64,000 nucleotides of DNA from an uncultured Peptococcaceae bacterium (lineage in GTDB: Bacteria; Bacillota; Peptococcia; Peptococcales; Peptococcaceae): assembly GCA_900552455.1 (NCBI GenBank), contig URZX01000002.1, positions 124,001 through 188,000 on the forward strand. Reading direction: 5' to 3'. The notes beneath the pieces are model-generated. The model made no database searches, was not told the origin of the DNA, and was given only the letters and a program-made list of their open reading frames with translations. Position 1 is the stretch's first letter; the number at the start of each line of letters is the position of its first letter. Shown piece by piece: positions 23,932 to 33,014 of this stretch. A program made the translations under genes and the position numbers.

Positions 23932-24843
23932 ATGACTCTGTTTATTGGCAGCCTGCAGCTGGGGCTCATTTACGGGTTCCTGGCGATCGGCATCTACATA
24001 TCGTTTCGCATCATGAACATTCCGGATCTGACGGCGGAAGGCAGCTTCACCTTCGGCCTGGTCGTGGCGGCGGTTTTCGCTGACCTCGGCCATCCGATCC
24101 TCGGCATCGTGCTGGCGCTCGCCGCCGGCGCGCTGGCCGGGGTGGTGACTGGGGCGCTGAATGTGTACCTGCGCATTCCGGCGATCCTCGCCGGCATCCT
24201 CACGATGAGCGGGCTTTATTCAGTGAACCTGCTGACCATGGATTCCAAGGCCAACCTCACCCTCATCGGCGTCGACACCATCTTCAGCCTCACAGCGCCG
24301 ATCTTCGGCGGCGATCTCGATCTGGCGAAAACCCTCGTCAATCTCGTGCTCGTGGCGCTCGCGGTCTTCCTCATTTACACCTTCTTCAAAACGCGCATCG
24401 GGCTTTCCATCCGCGCCACCGGGGATAATGAGTACATGGTCCGCGCCAGCTCCATCAACATCGGCGTCACAAAGATCCTCGCACTGGCGCTTTCCAACGC
24501 CATCATCGCCCTTTCCGGCGGGATCCTCGCGCAGTATCAGCAGTTTGCGGATATTTCCAGCGGCGTCGGCATGCTCGTCGTCGGGCTCGCGTCCGTCATC
24601 ATCGGCGAAGCCTTCCTGGGGCAGCGCGGCATCCTCTGCGGACTCTGCGCCGCCGTGCTCGGCTCGATTATCTATCGCCTTCTGATCGCGCTGGCCTACC
24701 AGACGAACATTTTCCCATCCGCCGCCTTCCGCCTGATCTCCGCCGTCATCGTCACGATCGCGCTGGCGATTCCGGCCATCAAGCAGCTTCTCGACATGCA
24801 GCGCAAGAGAAAGGAGAACCTGAGAGATGCTCACATTGACTAA
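23932..24843 (+). CDS. trpY: ABC transporter permease, TrpY-like
   Basis: A 303-residue permease of the BPD_transp_2 (LivH-like) type with about eight or nine membrane segments. It begins MTLFIGSLQLGLIYGFLAIG. The cytoplasmic loop TGDNEYMVRASSINIGVTKI is the site that contacts the ATPase. It has an AAGGAG site and overlaps the next gene by 17 nt. By context it forms the channel of the tryptophan-type importer. Confidence 0.87.
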   Translation: MTLFIGSLQLGLIYGFLAIGIYISFRIMNIPDLTAEGSFTFGLVVAAVFADLGHPILGIVLALAAGALAGVVTGALNVYLRIPAILAGILTMSGLYSVNLLTMDSKANLTLIGVDTIFSLTAPIFGGDLDLAKTLVNLVLVALAVFLIYTFFKTRIGLSIRATGDNEYMVRASSINIGVTKILALALSNAIIALSGGILAQYQQFADISSGVGMLVVGLASVIIGEAFLGQRGILCGLCAAVLGSIIYRLLIALAYQTNIFPSAAFRLISAVIVTIALAIPAIKQLLDMQRKRKENLRDAHID

Positions 24844-25618
24844 ACTCGAAAAATCCTTCTCGACAGGCTCCGGCTACGTCCACAAAGCCCTCGACGGCCT
24901 CTCGCTGAACGTCGAGAAAGGCGATTTCATCACCATCGTCGGCTCCAACGGCGCAGGGAAATCCACCCTCTTCAACGCCATCTGTGGCGATTTCTTCGTC
25001 GATCGCGGACGCATCGCCCTCGAAGGGAAGGACATCACCTATCTGCCAGCACACAAACGCTCGCGCATCATCGGCCGACTCTTCCAGGATCCGCTGCGCG
25101 GCAGCGCGCCGAACATGACCATCGAGGAAAACCTCGCCCTCGCCTACACCTCCGGCCGCATCGGGCCGCTGCGCTTCCCGCTGACGAAGAAAAACCGCGA
25201 CCTCTTCCGCGAACACCTCGCCCGCTTCGGCATGGGCCTTGAGGATCGCGTGAACGTCAAAGTCGGCACCCTCTCCGGTGGCCAGCGCCAGGCCCTCGCC
25301 CTCGTCATGACCACCATCGTCGTGCCCGATGTGCTCCTCTTGGACGAGCACACCGCCGCCCTCGACCCAGTCAGCGCCGAGACCGTCATGCGCCTGACCA
25401 ACGACATCGTGCACGAGCACAACATCACCACCCTCATGATCACCCACAACCTCGAAAGCGCCCTCCACGTCGGCAACCGCACCATCATGATGGACAGCGG
25501 CAAGATCATCCTCGACATCGCCGGCCAGGAGCGCCAGGGCATGACCGGTGCAGACATCATGCAACACTACAAAAACGCCGGTGCCGTCCTTTCCGACCGC
25601 ACCCTCCTCACCAGATAA
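24827..25618 (+). CDS. trpZ: ABC transporter ATP-binding protein, TrpZ-like
   Basis: A 263-residue ABC ATPase with Walker A GSNGAGKST, signature LSGGQRQALALV, Walker B VLLLDEHTAALDP and switch His in MITHNLESAL. DEH replaces the usual DEP after Walker B, a common variant in this subfamily. The AAGGAG site lies within the end of the permease gene. It completes the importer. Confidence 0.9.
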   Translation: MLTLTKLEKSFSTGSGYVHKALDGLSLNVEKGDFITIVGSNGAGKSTLFNAICGDFFVDRGRIALEGKDITYLPAHKRSRIIGRLFQDPLRGSAPNMTIEENLALAYTSGRIGPLRFPLTKKNRDLFREHLARFGMGLEDRVNVKVGTLSGGQRQALALVMTTIVVPDVLLLDEHTAALDPVSAETVMRLTNDIVHEHNITTLMITHNLESALHVGNRTIMMDSGKIILDIAGQERQGMTGADIMQHYKNAGAVLSDRTLLTR

Positions 25619-25635
25619 CGCCAACAAACAGAGCC

Positions 25636-25664
25636 GCCCGACGCACACCGCGCCGGGCATTTTT
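25636..25664 (+). terminator. Terminator of trpXYZ
   Basis: A GCCCG/CGGGC stem with a GC-rich 13-nt loop and a T5 run lies 18 nt after the stop. Confidence 0.65.
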
Positions 25665-25677
25665 GCGCCAAAAACCA

Positions 25678-25706
25678 TTGCACAGCCGCCGCGCTTGCGT
25701 TATCAT
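25678..25706 (+). promoter_or_regulatory. Promoter of xpt
   Basis: TTGCAC and TATCAT are spaced 17 nt apart. Only about 30 nt of leader remain before the gene, too short for a purine riboswitch. Confidence 0.65.
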
Positions 25707-25743
25707 AGTAGAATATTCACGACGAAAAACAGGGGGACCACAC

Positions 25744-26319
25744 ATGGAACAATTAAAGCAACGCATTTTGGAAGACGGCACCGTCAAGCCTGGCAACGTG
25801 CTCAAAGTCGACAGCTTCCTCAATCACCAGATCGACATTGCCTTTATGAACCAGATCGGCGCCGAATTTGCCCGCCGTTTTGCCGGCTCGCCCGTCAACA
25901 AAATCCTCACCATCGAAGCATCCGGCATCGGCATCGCAGCCATCTGCGCCCAGCATTTCAATAACGCGCCCGTCGTTTTCGCAAAGAAAAGCAAAAGCCT
26001 CAACCTCGACGGCGACCTCTACCACGCGCGCGTCGAATCCTTCACCCACAAAACAGTGAGCGACGTCGTCGTCAGCAAAAAATTCCTCTCGCCTGCTGAC
26101 CACGTCCTCGTCATCGACGACTTTCTCGCCAACGGCTGCGCCCTCGAAGGCCTCATCGAGATCATTGGCCAGTCCGGCGCCACCCTCGAAGGCTGCGGCA
26201 TCGTCATCGAAAAAGGCTTCCAGCATGGCGGCGACCGCCTGCGCGAGCGCGGCATCCGCGTCGAATCTCTCGCCATCATCGAAGAAATGTCAGACACCAC
26301 CCTGACATTCCGCGACTGA
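25744..26319 (+). CDS. xpt: Xanthine phosphoribosyltransferase
   Basis: A 191-residue purine salvage enzyme converting xanthine and PRPP to XMP. MEQLKQRILEDGTVKPGNVL and FLNHQIDIAFMNQIG match the Xpt N-terminus. The PRPP-binding loop is HVLVIDDFLANG, and the substrate loop includes FAKKSKSLNL. The ATG at 25744 follows AGGGGG. It is a single-gene unit with its own promoter and terminator. The guanine riboswitch that often controls xpt is absent. Confidence 0.95.
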   Translation: MEQLKQRILEDGTVKPGNVLKVDSFLNHQIDIAFMNQIGAEFARRFAGSPVNKILTIEASGIGIAAICAQHFNNAPVVFAKKSKSLNLDGDLYHARVESFTHKTVSDVVVSKKFLSPADHVLVIDDFLANGCALEGLIEIIGQSGATLEGCGIVIEKGFQHGGDRLRERGIRVESLAIIEEMSDTTLTFRD

Positions 26320-26353
26320 ATCTGGACTGCAAACTGGACATATCATTCTTTCA

Positions 26354-26387
26354 AAAGCTGGCTCTTTTCACAGGGCCAGCTTTGTTC
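26354..26387 (+). terminator. Terminator of xpt
   Basis: AAAGCTGG pairs with CCAGCTTT, followed by TTTGTTCT, 35 nt after the stop. Confidence 0.8.
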
Positions 26388-26422
26388 TATCATTGAGCTA
26401 TGAAAACGAAGGAGTGATTCCC

Positions 26423-26950
26423 ATGAAATTTAACACCCAAAAGCTCGTCCTCACCGCCCTCTTCGCCGCGCTCACCTGCGTCGCCACCATGATCATCCGC
26501 ATCCCAACCCCCGGCACCGGCGGCTACATCCATCCCGGCGACGCCCTCGTCATCCTCTCCGGCATCATCCTCGGGCCCCTCTACGGATTTCTCGCAGCTG
26601 GCCTCGGCAGCTGCCTCTCCGATTTCCTCGGCGGCTACTTTTTCTACGTTCCCGCCACCTTCCTCATCAAAGGCCTCGTCGCCCTCCTCACAGCCCTCGC
26701 CTGCCAGCGCCTGCAGCATCTGCCAAAAGGCCGCACAGCCAGCGTCATCTGCGGCGGCGTGATCGACATCGTCCTCGTCGCCTGCGGCTACTTCTGCTTT
26801 GAATATTTCTTCTACGGCCTCGCAGCAGCAGCCAGCATCCCCGCCAACATCATCCAGGGCGCAAGCGGCCTCGTCATCGCCCTCATCCTCTCCCCAGCCC
26901 TCAGCAAACTCCCCGACCTCCAACAACCCCCACGCCACGCCCACCGCTAA
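26423..26950 (+). CDS. ECF transporter S component (substrate unknown)
   Basis: A 175-residue membrane protein with about five or six helices, of the ECF S-component type. The ALFAALTCVATMII first helix, GGYIHPGDALVILSG and SDFLGGYFFYVPATFLIKGL are typical of the vitamin-uptake S-component families (PF07155/PF12822). It would share an energising module encoded elsewhere or the CbiO/CbiQ proteins later in this window. It starts with an AAGGAG site, 104 nt after xpt. The vitamin bound cannot be told from sequence. Its last codons lie inside a dispersed repeat, so the C-terminus may have been altered by that element. Confidence 0.82.
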   Translation: MKFNTQKLVLTALFAALTCVATMIIRIPTPGTGGYIHPGDALVILSGIILGPLYGFLAAGLGSCLSDFLGGYFFYVPATFLIKGLVALLTALACQRLQHLPKGRTASVICGGVIDIVLVACGYFCFEYFFYGLAAAASIPANIIQGASGLVIALILSPALSKLPDLQQPPRHAHR

Positions 26951-26990
26951 ACGCACAACGACCGCGACAAATTGTCGCGGTCGTTTTATA
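26941..26990. repeat. Dispersed terminator element, copy 1
   Basis: ACGACCGCGACAA/TTGTCGCGGTCGT forms a near-perfect 13-bp stem with T4 after it. The flanking CCACCGCTAAACGCACA matches the other copies and includes the stop codon of the S-component gene. It acts between convergent genes. Confidence 0.85.
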
Positions 26991-27000
26991 TTGCGAAGCA

Positions 27001-27030
27001 CAAAAGCAGGTGCCCAACCGGACACCTGCT
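27001..27030 (-). terminator. Terminator of CPBP gene
   Basis: AGCAGGTG/CACCTGCT stem with a 10-nt loop, followed by TTTTGTG on the minus strand, about 27 nt after the stop. Confidence 0.72.
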
Positions 27031-27056
27031 AACAGTGCTACCAAATTCTATTTTTC

Positions 27057-27665
27057 TTACAAAACCACATTAAAGAGCCAATGAGCGATAGAAAGAGACA
27101 CAATTCCAATTTCTTTCTCAGTTTTTGCAAAAAGTGTGCGCAACGTTCCATAAATAGCGCCCAGGAAAAATGTTATGATCACCAAGCCTATGTTATGGGA
27201 GATCGGATAATGCCAAAGCCCAAATAAGAACGCCGAAATAATAACCGCACGCTCAGAAGTTCTTGCCACATCTTTCATCATTTCCAGAAGATATCCACGG
27301 AAAAACAGCTCCTCTGCGAAAGCCACAAGCAGCTGACTTAAAACAACGTACAAGGAACAACCATTCGTGAAGAAACGCCATCCTGTAAAAGCGCCACAGG
27401 CGACCAACAATATTCCGCCTATCACTCCGCCAACAATCAATTGTCGCACAAGATGCAAGCGGAACAGCCCGACATCGCGTAGCGATTTCTTGCTCAATAC
27501 AATGAACATCAAGGTGCCAAGCACCATCAGCACATACGCCCCATTTTGCAAAATTTCCGCAGGAACATTCGGCGCAACACTTTTTATGGTCATCGTCGCA
27601 TGGATGATCCCCATCATGATGAGCAGTGCACTCGTCACTTGCACAATACTTTTTGCACGGTTCAT
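27057..27665 (-). CDS. CPBP-family intramembrane metalloprotease
   Basis: A 202-residue protein of the CAAX protease/bacteriocin-processing (CPBP, Abi) family with about six helices. The catalytic FAEELFFRGYL (EExxxR) motif, the second motif FLFGLWHYP and the third IAHWLFN are all present, so it should be active. The ATG at 27665 follows GGGGG with short spacing; an in-frame start three codons upstream is possible. It is a lone gene, somewhat more AT-rich than neighbours. Members process prenyl proteins or give bacteriocin self-immunity; no partner is visible. Confidence 0.87.
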   Translation of the reverse strand: MNRAKSIVQVTSALLIMMGIIHATMTIKSVAPNVPAEILQNGAYVLMVLGTLMFIVLSKKSLRDVGLFRLHLVRQLIVGGVIGGILLVACGAFTGWRFFTNGCSLYVVLSQLLVAFAEELFFRGYLLEMMKDVARTSERAVIISAFLFGLWHYPISHNIGLVIITFFLGAIYGTLRTLFAKTEKEIGIVSLSIAHWLFNVVL

Positions 27666-27826
27666 TTTGTCCCCCATTAATCGTCCATATTTTTCGTTCG
27701 ACAGCAAAAGCATGCTTGCGCAAGATCACCCGAACAAAGGAATTAATTAGTACCATGGCAGATCCACAACAACACATCAAACGCTGCTGCCGCTGCCAAG
27801 CCAGGTGAATAAAATCGCCATCGTGC

Positions 27827-28645
27827 TCACTTCCGTCCAACGATCATCCGCGAGCCTGCAAGCATCATCAGGGACGCGCGCAGCGGACCACCAAAGACTT
27901 CTCTGGTCGTATCGATAATACACACTTCCTCGTAACCGTCATCGCGCAAACTCTGAGCGAACGCTTCGATATCGCCATAAAGATTCGGGCGCATGGAATC
28001 GTTGATTGCAAACACGCCGCCCTTTTTGAGCACACGCAGCGATTCGCGCAGGAGCGCTTGCTTGTCGCATCCCACAATGTTGTGATAGACATAGTTGCTC
28101 ACGAGCGCATCGACACTCTCATCCGGCAGATCGAGCTTGCGCGCGTCGCCCTGTCGGAAAATGCAGCGCATGCCAACACCTTCGCTGTCAGCATTTTTCA
28201 TGCAGCCTGCGCGGCTGTAGAAATAGACCGGCGCCCAGCTGTCGATCCCGATTACGCGCGCATCTGGCCAGGTGAGCGCCGCACGGATCGCAAGCGCACC
28301 GGACCCACAGCCAACTTCGAGCAGCGTGCCCTGACCATCGAAATCAAGATTGGCAAGCACGTGAGCGTGCACTTTTTCCATGAGCCCTCCACCTTTAGCC
28401 GCATACTGACGACGGATCCAGAGACAGAGCCCAAAAAGGCCCATCAACGCCATCGCCACAAGCCCAAAGAGTGCCGCAAGCACAACAACATGCAGCCAAA
28501 CAAGGGACCCCACAGCCAGCGCAAGCGCCAGCAGCGCACCACCGCCGATCATAAAGAACACTGGCGTCGACATCCAGCTGCCATAATTTTCACCATGCGT
28601 GCCAAGACGAATTTTTTCTTGTTCGATCAAACGAAAATCATTCAT
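27827..28645 (-). CDS. Membrane-anchored class I SAM-dependent methyltransferase
   Basis: A 272-residue protein with two N-terminal membrane helices (about residues 27-75, including FFMIGGGALLALALAVGSL) followed by a Rossmann methyltransferase domain. Motif I is LLEVGCGSGALAIRAA, the acidic loop is VIGIDSW, and the post-I region is DALVSNYVYHN. The strong AAGGAGG site fixes the ATG at 28645. It has its own promoter and a palindrome in the leader. It sits next to a broken ABC half-transporter. The substrate is unknown. Confidence 0.85.
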   Translation of the reverse strand: MNDFRLIEQEKIRLGTHGENYGSWMSTPVFFMIGGGALLALALAVGSLVWLHVVVLAALFGLVAMALMGLFGLCLWIRRQYAAKGGGLMEKVHAHVLANLDFDGQGTLLEVGCGSGALAIRAALTWPDARVIGIDSWAPVYFYSRAGCMKNADSEGVGMRCIFRQGDARKLDLPDESVDALVSNYVYHNIVGCDKQALLRESLRVLKKGGVFAINDSMRPNLYGDIEAFAQSLRDDGYEEVCIIDTTREVFGGPLRASLMMLAGSRMIVGRK

Positions 28646-28667
28646 ATAGTTCCTCCTTATCACAATA

Positions 28668-28687
28668 GTTAGCTTAATAAAACTAAC
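28668..28687 (-). promoter_or_regulatory. Operator-like palindrome before the methyltransferase gene
   Basis: GTTAG and CTAAC are separated by 10 AT-rich bases just downstream of the -10. It resembles the GntR operator at 20532 and DtxR-type half sites. Confidence 0.5.
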
Positions 28688-28688
28688 A

Positions 28689-30694
28689 TCATTGTATCAT
28701 CACGCTAACCATTTCGCAAGGCATATAAATGCCCGATGGATAAACCATCAGGCATAACAATTCACATGAAATTTTTAAAATAAAGATGCTCTCCAGACAT
28801 TCCTCCCCCATGGGCTTTTTCTGTCCGTTTCGCGACAATCGCATCACTGGAAGATTTTTCTTTGGTTTTCCATCTGGAAAAACCTCCTTTCCTACGCTGA
28901 ACTTCCATGTCAACGCCGCAGTATAATTATTCCACAAATCCTGATAGCGCCCAGACTGTGCCATCAATTCATCATGTGTGCCAGACTGGACAATTTTACC
29001 ATGGTCTACCACAAGGATTTGGTCAGCATTACGAATTGTCGAAAGACGGTGTGCAATCATAATGACTGTTTTGCCTTTCATCAATTCGGAAAGAGCCTGC
29101 TGGATAAGACGTTCATTTTCCGGGTCGCTGAAAGAGGTTGCCTCATCCAGTACCAGGATAGGGGCATTTTTCACAATGGCTCTTGCTATGGCAATGCGCT
29201 GAATCTGTCCACCGGAAAGTTTCACGCCGTCTTTACCAAACACGGTTTGATAGCCCTGCGGCAGTTCGGAAATAAATTCATGGCATTGAGCAGCTTTGGC
29301 GGCAGCTACAATTTCTTTTTCAGTTGCATTTGGATTTCCCATGCGGATATTATCCAAAATACTCTGCTTAAACAGGAAATTGTCCTGGAATACAAAGCTG
29401 ACGGTATCCATCAGATCGCCGGTACTCATATTACGGATGTCTACTCCGCCGATACGGATAGCCCCCTGTTCCACATCATAGAAACGGGGAAGCAAGCTGG
29501 CAATGGTGCTTTTACCGCCGCCGGATGGGCCGACAATGGCAGTAACCTTTCCCTGGGGTGCAGTAAAGAATACGAATTGTAACGCCGCATTTGCCTCATC
29601 CTCTGTATAGGAGAAGGTTACATGATCATAAACAACATCGTATGCAGACGGTTTCTGAGAAATGTCCTTTTCCGAAATCTCCGGTTCTGCCAGAACTTGG
29701 TCCATGTGTTCCACTGCATTGCCTACCTGCATGGCATTGACAGAAGCATACAGCACTTTCATTAGGATTGAAGCAATCACTGGCACAAAGATCAGATAGA
29801 AAATAAAGGAAGTAGCAAATGACTGGTAATCGTTTGTGGAGCTGCCAATCCAAATACCCACCGGGATGATAAACAGATAAATCCCGTTAAGGGCGGCTGT
29901 AAAGGCTGCCGTCATCAATTCCTGGCTCAAAGAGTATGGGATGACGGTTTTCGTGTAATTCTTGATAGAATCATGCAGGCGTTTAAAAGAGAATGCCGTC
30001 TGCTTGAACGCTTTGACTACTGCAATTCCCCGGATGTATTCCACAGAGGCATTGCTCATATCCTCCAAAGAAGTTTGATAGTCCTCCATCAATTTTTTGT
30101 TTTATTACCGCCGGAAGTCACACCATACACCAGGAAAGAAACAATAATTCCCACGAAGGTTGCCAAACCAAAGCGCCAGTCCACCGCAAAAACCAACACC
30201 AGCATGACAATTGGCGCCACAAACGCAGAAATCATGTTGGGAAGATCATGAGCGATAAATCCTTCCAGACTCTCAATGTTGTCATCCATGATCTTTCGCA
30301 GTTTGCCGCTTCCCATTTTCAAATGATACCCCAGTGGCAGCTTTGTGATGTGAGCTACATAATCCATTTTACATTGATACAACGTGCCATAAGCCGCAAT
30401 GTGTGACAATGCCACAGACGCCGTATAAAGCAATACATTCAGAAGAACTCCGCCAAGTGCCAGAGTGCCATATCCCAGCACTTTTGAAACATCTAAAGTA
30501 TCAAAATCCGGATAGGCTCCCACAATTTCCTGAATGATAAAATAAATAGCCAGATAGGGCAGAAACGACGCAGCCGTAGCCAGGGCAGAAAGAATCATTC
30601 CTCCCACCATAGGCGCTTTCTGCGTCATCGCCAGCTCCATGAGGCGAGGCAAGCCTTTTTTCGGTTTGATTTTTTGACTTCCCTGTTTTGCCAT
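28689..30694 (-). pseudogene. ABC half-transporter (YbtP-like) split by a frameshift
   Basis: Two ORFs together make one exporter-fold half-transporter. The first (30089-30694) encodes the N-terminal membrane half up to YGVTSGGNKTKN and then TGA. The second (28689-30092) resumes at MEDYQTSLEDMSNASVEYIR and carries the rest plus the ATPase (GPSGGGKST, LSGGQIQRIAIARA, DEATSFSDPENE). The break lies at AAAAAA before TTGATGG; one more A, or a -1 slip at A-AAA-AAT, restores one protein. It could also act as two coupled chains (stop/start TGATG). The last ~50 residues beyond TWKFSVGKEV are unlike its paralogues and run through a hairpin. It is AT-richer than neighbours and has no partner half-transporter, which suggests a decaying acquired gene. 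Confidence 0.78.
28691..28719 (-). promoter_or_regulatory. Promoter of the methyltransferase gene
   Basis: TTGCGA and TACAAT are spaced 17 nt on the minus strand and overlap the 3' tail of the upstream ABC ORF. Confidence 0.65.
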
Positions 30695-30748
30695 AGAGAT
30701 TTTCCTCGCTTTCCAATAAATAATGTCAGCATCAACTAACTAAATTTG

Positions 30749-30777
30749 ATTATAGCCATCATCCGTTTTTTCACCAA
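30749..30777 (-). promoter_or_regulatory. Promoter of the split ABC gene
   Basis: TTGGTG and a perfect TATAAT are spaced 17 nt on the minus strand. A half site AACTAACTAA (30734-30743, plus strand) lies just downstream, like those at other promoters in the window. Confidence 0.65.
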
Positions 30778-30835
30778 CTCTTTAGCAGGAAAAATGCTCC
30801 ATCTGACAACCAGCTCGCATCCTGTATCTCTCGGC

Positions 30836-30893
30836 GTTGAACGCAAAACGACCGCGACATTGATCACAACAGATCATGTCACGGTCGTTATTT
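30836..30893. repeat. Dispersed terminator element, copy 2
   Basis: GAACGCA, then AACGACCGCGACAT pairing with ATGTCACGGTCGTT around a loop that contains GATCA, then ATTTT. It lies 2 nt after the dtxR-family stop and ends that operon. Confidence 0.85.
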
Positions 30894-30894
30894 T

Positions 30895-31266
30895 CTATTT
30901 TTGCCTCTGCTCCACCGCCTTTGCAAGCTTTGAAAAACTTTCGCTGCTGATCGCGTGCTCCAACCGGCAGGCATCGGCTTCCGCTGTTTCAGGATCAACG
31001 CCTGCAGCGATGAGCCGCTCTGTGAAAAAACGATGGCGCGCATAGATTTCTTCTGCAATCTTGCGACCTGCGTCGGTCAGATAGAGGAAATGATCCTCGT
31101 CCATCTCGAGAAAGCCGCCGTCACGCAAAACCGCCACCGCCCGGCATACGCTTGGTTTCGACACGCTCATCTGACGGGCCACATCCACAGAGCGCACCAT
31201 GCCGCACTGCTTTTGCAGAATGAGGATGGTTTCCAGGTAATCCTCGCCGGATGCGTGAAGTTTCAT
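30895..31266 (-). CDS. DtxR/MntR-family metal-dependent repressor
   Basis: A 123-residue repressor with the DtxR winged helix (GEDYLETILILQKQ, then VDVARQMSVSKPSVCRAVAV) and the metal-binding dimerisation helices. HRFFTERL and ADACRLEHAIS supply His, Glu, Cys and His ligands; a Cys at the primary site is more DtxR/IdeR-like (iron) than MntR-like (manganese). No SH3-like third domain is present, so it has MntR length. Its start overlaps the ABC stop as ATGA, making it the last gene of the ABC pair operon and a likely feedback sensor of metal uptake. Confidence 0.92.
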   Translation of the reverse strand: MKLHASGEDYLETILILQKQCGMVRSVDVARQMSVSKPSVCRAVAVLRDGGFLEMDEDHFLYLTDAGRKIAEEIYARHRFFTERLIAAGVDPETAEADACRLEHAISSESFSKLAKAVEQRQK

Positions 31267-33014
31267 TTTTCCTCCTTTGACTCGGCCAGTTTCCAGCCGA
31301 TCGCCGCCTGTCTGGCTGATACAAAATCAGCATACAGGCCCTTTTGCTGGATCAATTCTGCATGCGTGCCGCGCTGGACGATATGCGCATTATCCAGCAC
31401 AAGGATCTGGTCGGCGTGACGCACGGTGTTAAGCTGGTGAGCGATCATGATCACAGTTTTGCCACGCGCGAGAGCGGCGAAAGCGGCCTGAAGCTCGGCT
31501 TCGTTTTCAGGATCGACGCTCGAGGTGGCCTCGTCGAGGATGATGATCGGTGCGTCTTTCAATATCGCGCGGGCGATCGAAATACGCTGGCGCTCGCCAC
31601 CAGAGAGGGTAGCGCCGCCTTCACCGATAACGGTGTCGTAGCCCTGGGGGAACTGCATGATAAAATCGTGGCAGCAGGCAGCCCGAGCTGCGCGGACGAC
31701 TTCTTCCCGGCTGGCGTTCGGCTTGCCGAAGCGAATGTTGTTTTCAATGGTGTCGGCGAACAGATAGACATTCTGGAAAACCATGCTGATTTGATTCATC
31801 AGGCTCTCGAGGGTGTACGCGCGCACATCGTGCCCGCCAATGGCGATACTGCCGCTCTCTACATCCCAGAAACGAGCGATGAGGTGGCAGAGGGTTGTCT
31901 TGCCGCTGCCGCTTGGGCCAACGATGGCGCAGGTGCTGCGATCCGGGATGATCAGCGAGACATCGTGCAGCACAGGCTTGTTCTCGTAGGCGAAATCCAC
32001 ATGGTCGAAAACGATGGTATGATCCTGCGGCTCGAAGGCGCGTGCGCCATCGTCCATCTCTGGAATTTCGTCGACCTCGTCAGCTTGATCGATGGAGCTT
32101 GCCACGAGGCGCAATCCGGCGACAGCACTCCCGGCAGATTGAATCTGGGAAAATACCATGAAAGCGACGACGACAGTCATGAGCGCATCCGCCAGGCCAA
32201 ACGTCCCAGCCAGGTAGAACCACACGGCGCAAGCGATCATGGCCACAGAAAAGAGATGGAGCACGATCTCCTGTAGCGCGATGTAAGGGCAGAGACTTTT
32301 TTCAATAGCGAGGTTGGCGCGGGCACTTTCCGTCAGCGCCGCACGCACGCGACCGTCACCCTTACCAGTGAGATTGAAGGATTTGATCACGCTCATGCCC
32401 TGGAGCTGTTCGAGCACAGCGTCAACCATCACCGTTTCAGATGCCTGACGCTTTGGCGCGAGGGCTTGAGATTTTTTCTCCATGGCCGAGAGCACAACGA
32501 GATACACCGCCACACCGAACACGGCGATAAGACCAATGCGCCAGTCAAACGCGAGAAGGCAGAGCACGAAAACGACAGAGTTGATAAACCCGCTCATCAT
32601 ATTGACAAGCACCACCGGCCCCTGCGTCTCGACCATTTCGAGCACGGTAGTGGTGACGCCAGTGAGGGCACCGAGGCTTTTGTCGTTGAAGTATCCCATC
32701 GGCACACGCTTGAGCTTGTCGCCAATGGCAACGCGCCGATTTGCCACCATAAAATACCCTGCATGGGTCTGCTGAAGCTGAGTAAAGCGGTTCGTGACAG
32801 CGCGCCCTGCGATGCTCACGAGGATCAACGCCAGCGCGATCCAGACAGTGCGGTTTGTTGTGTCATGGTCAGTTAGCGCAAGGATTACAAAATATATCGC
32901 TGCCACTTGCAGCATATGGAACACCGCAAAAATGAAGCTGCCAAAAATCGACGTGCGAATGTTTTGCTGTTCATCTCCGGCAAACTGCCAGATCTTTTTC
33001 AATACCTCAATCAT
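31263..33014 (-). CDS. ABC half-transporter, YbtQ/IrtB-like (locus A)
   Basis: A 583-residue exporter-fold half-transporter: six membrane helices (residues 1-310) and a C-terminal ATPase with GPSGSGKTT, LSGGERQRISIARA and IIILDEATSSVDPENE. All catalytic residues are present. It overlaps the partner half-transporter upstream (ATGA) and the DtxR gene downstream (ATGA). Pairs of this kind include YbtPQ and IrtAB, which import metal-siderophores despite the exporter fold; drug exporters share the architecture. The ECF, AraC and DtxR neighbours favour uptake of a metal chelate, by inference. Confidence 0.88.
   Translation of the reverse strand: MIEVLKKIWQFAGDEQQNIRTSIFGSFIFAVFHMLQVAAIYFVILALTDHDTTNRTVWIALALILVSIAGRAVTNRFTQLQQTHAGYFMVANRRVAIGDKLKRVPMGYFNDKSLGALTGVTTTVLEMVETQGPVVLVNMMSGFINSVVFVLCLLAFDWRIGLIAVFGVAVYLVVLSAMEKKSQALAPKRQASETVMVDAVLEQLQGMSVIKSFNLTGKGDGRVRAALTESARANLAIEKSLCPYIALQEIVLHLFSVAMIACAVWFYLAGTFGLADALMTVVVAFMVFSQIQSAGSAVAGLRLVASSIDQADEVDEIPEMDDGARAFEPQDHTIVFDHVDFAYENKPVLHDVSLIIPDRSTCAIVGPSGSGKTTLCHLIARFWDVESGSIAIGGHDVRAYTLESLMNQISMVFQNVYLFADTIENNIRFGKPNASREEVVRAARAACCHDFIMQFPQGYDTVIGEGGATLSGGERQRISIARAILKDAPIIILDEATSSVDPENEAELQAAFAALARGKTVIMIAHQLNTVRHADQILVLDNAHIVQRGTHAELIQQKGLYADFVSARQAAIGWKLAESKEEK

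Noticed and set aside
25707-25743. Purine riboswitch before xpt
   Set aside because: The promoter leaves only about 30 nt of leader, and no purine-aptamer core is present.
27715-27826. Short peptide ORFs between the CPBP and methyltransferase genes
   Set aside because: Candidates on both strands lack ribosome sites and recognisable features.
28729-28758. Terminator inside the 3' tail of the split ABC gene
   Set aside because: ATGCCYGATGG pairs well, but only TTATAT follows and it lies inside an open frame; it may mark the original gene end but is not convincing.
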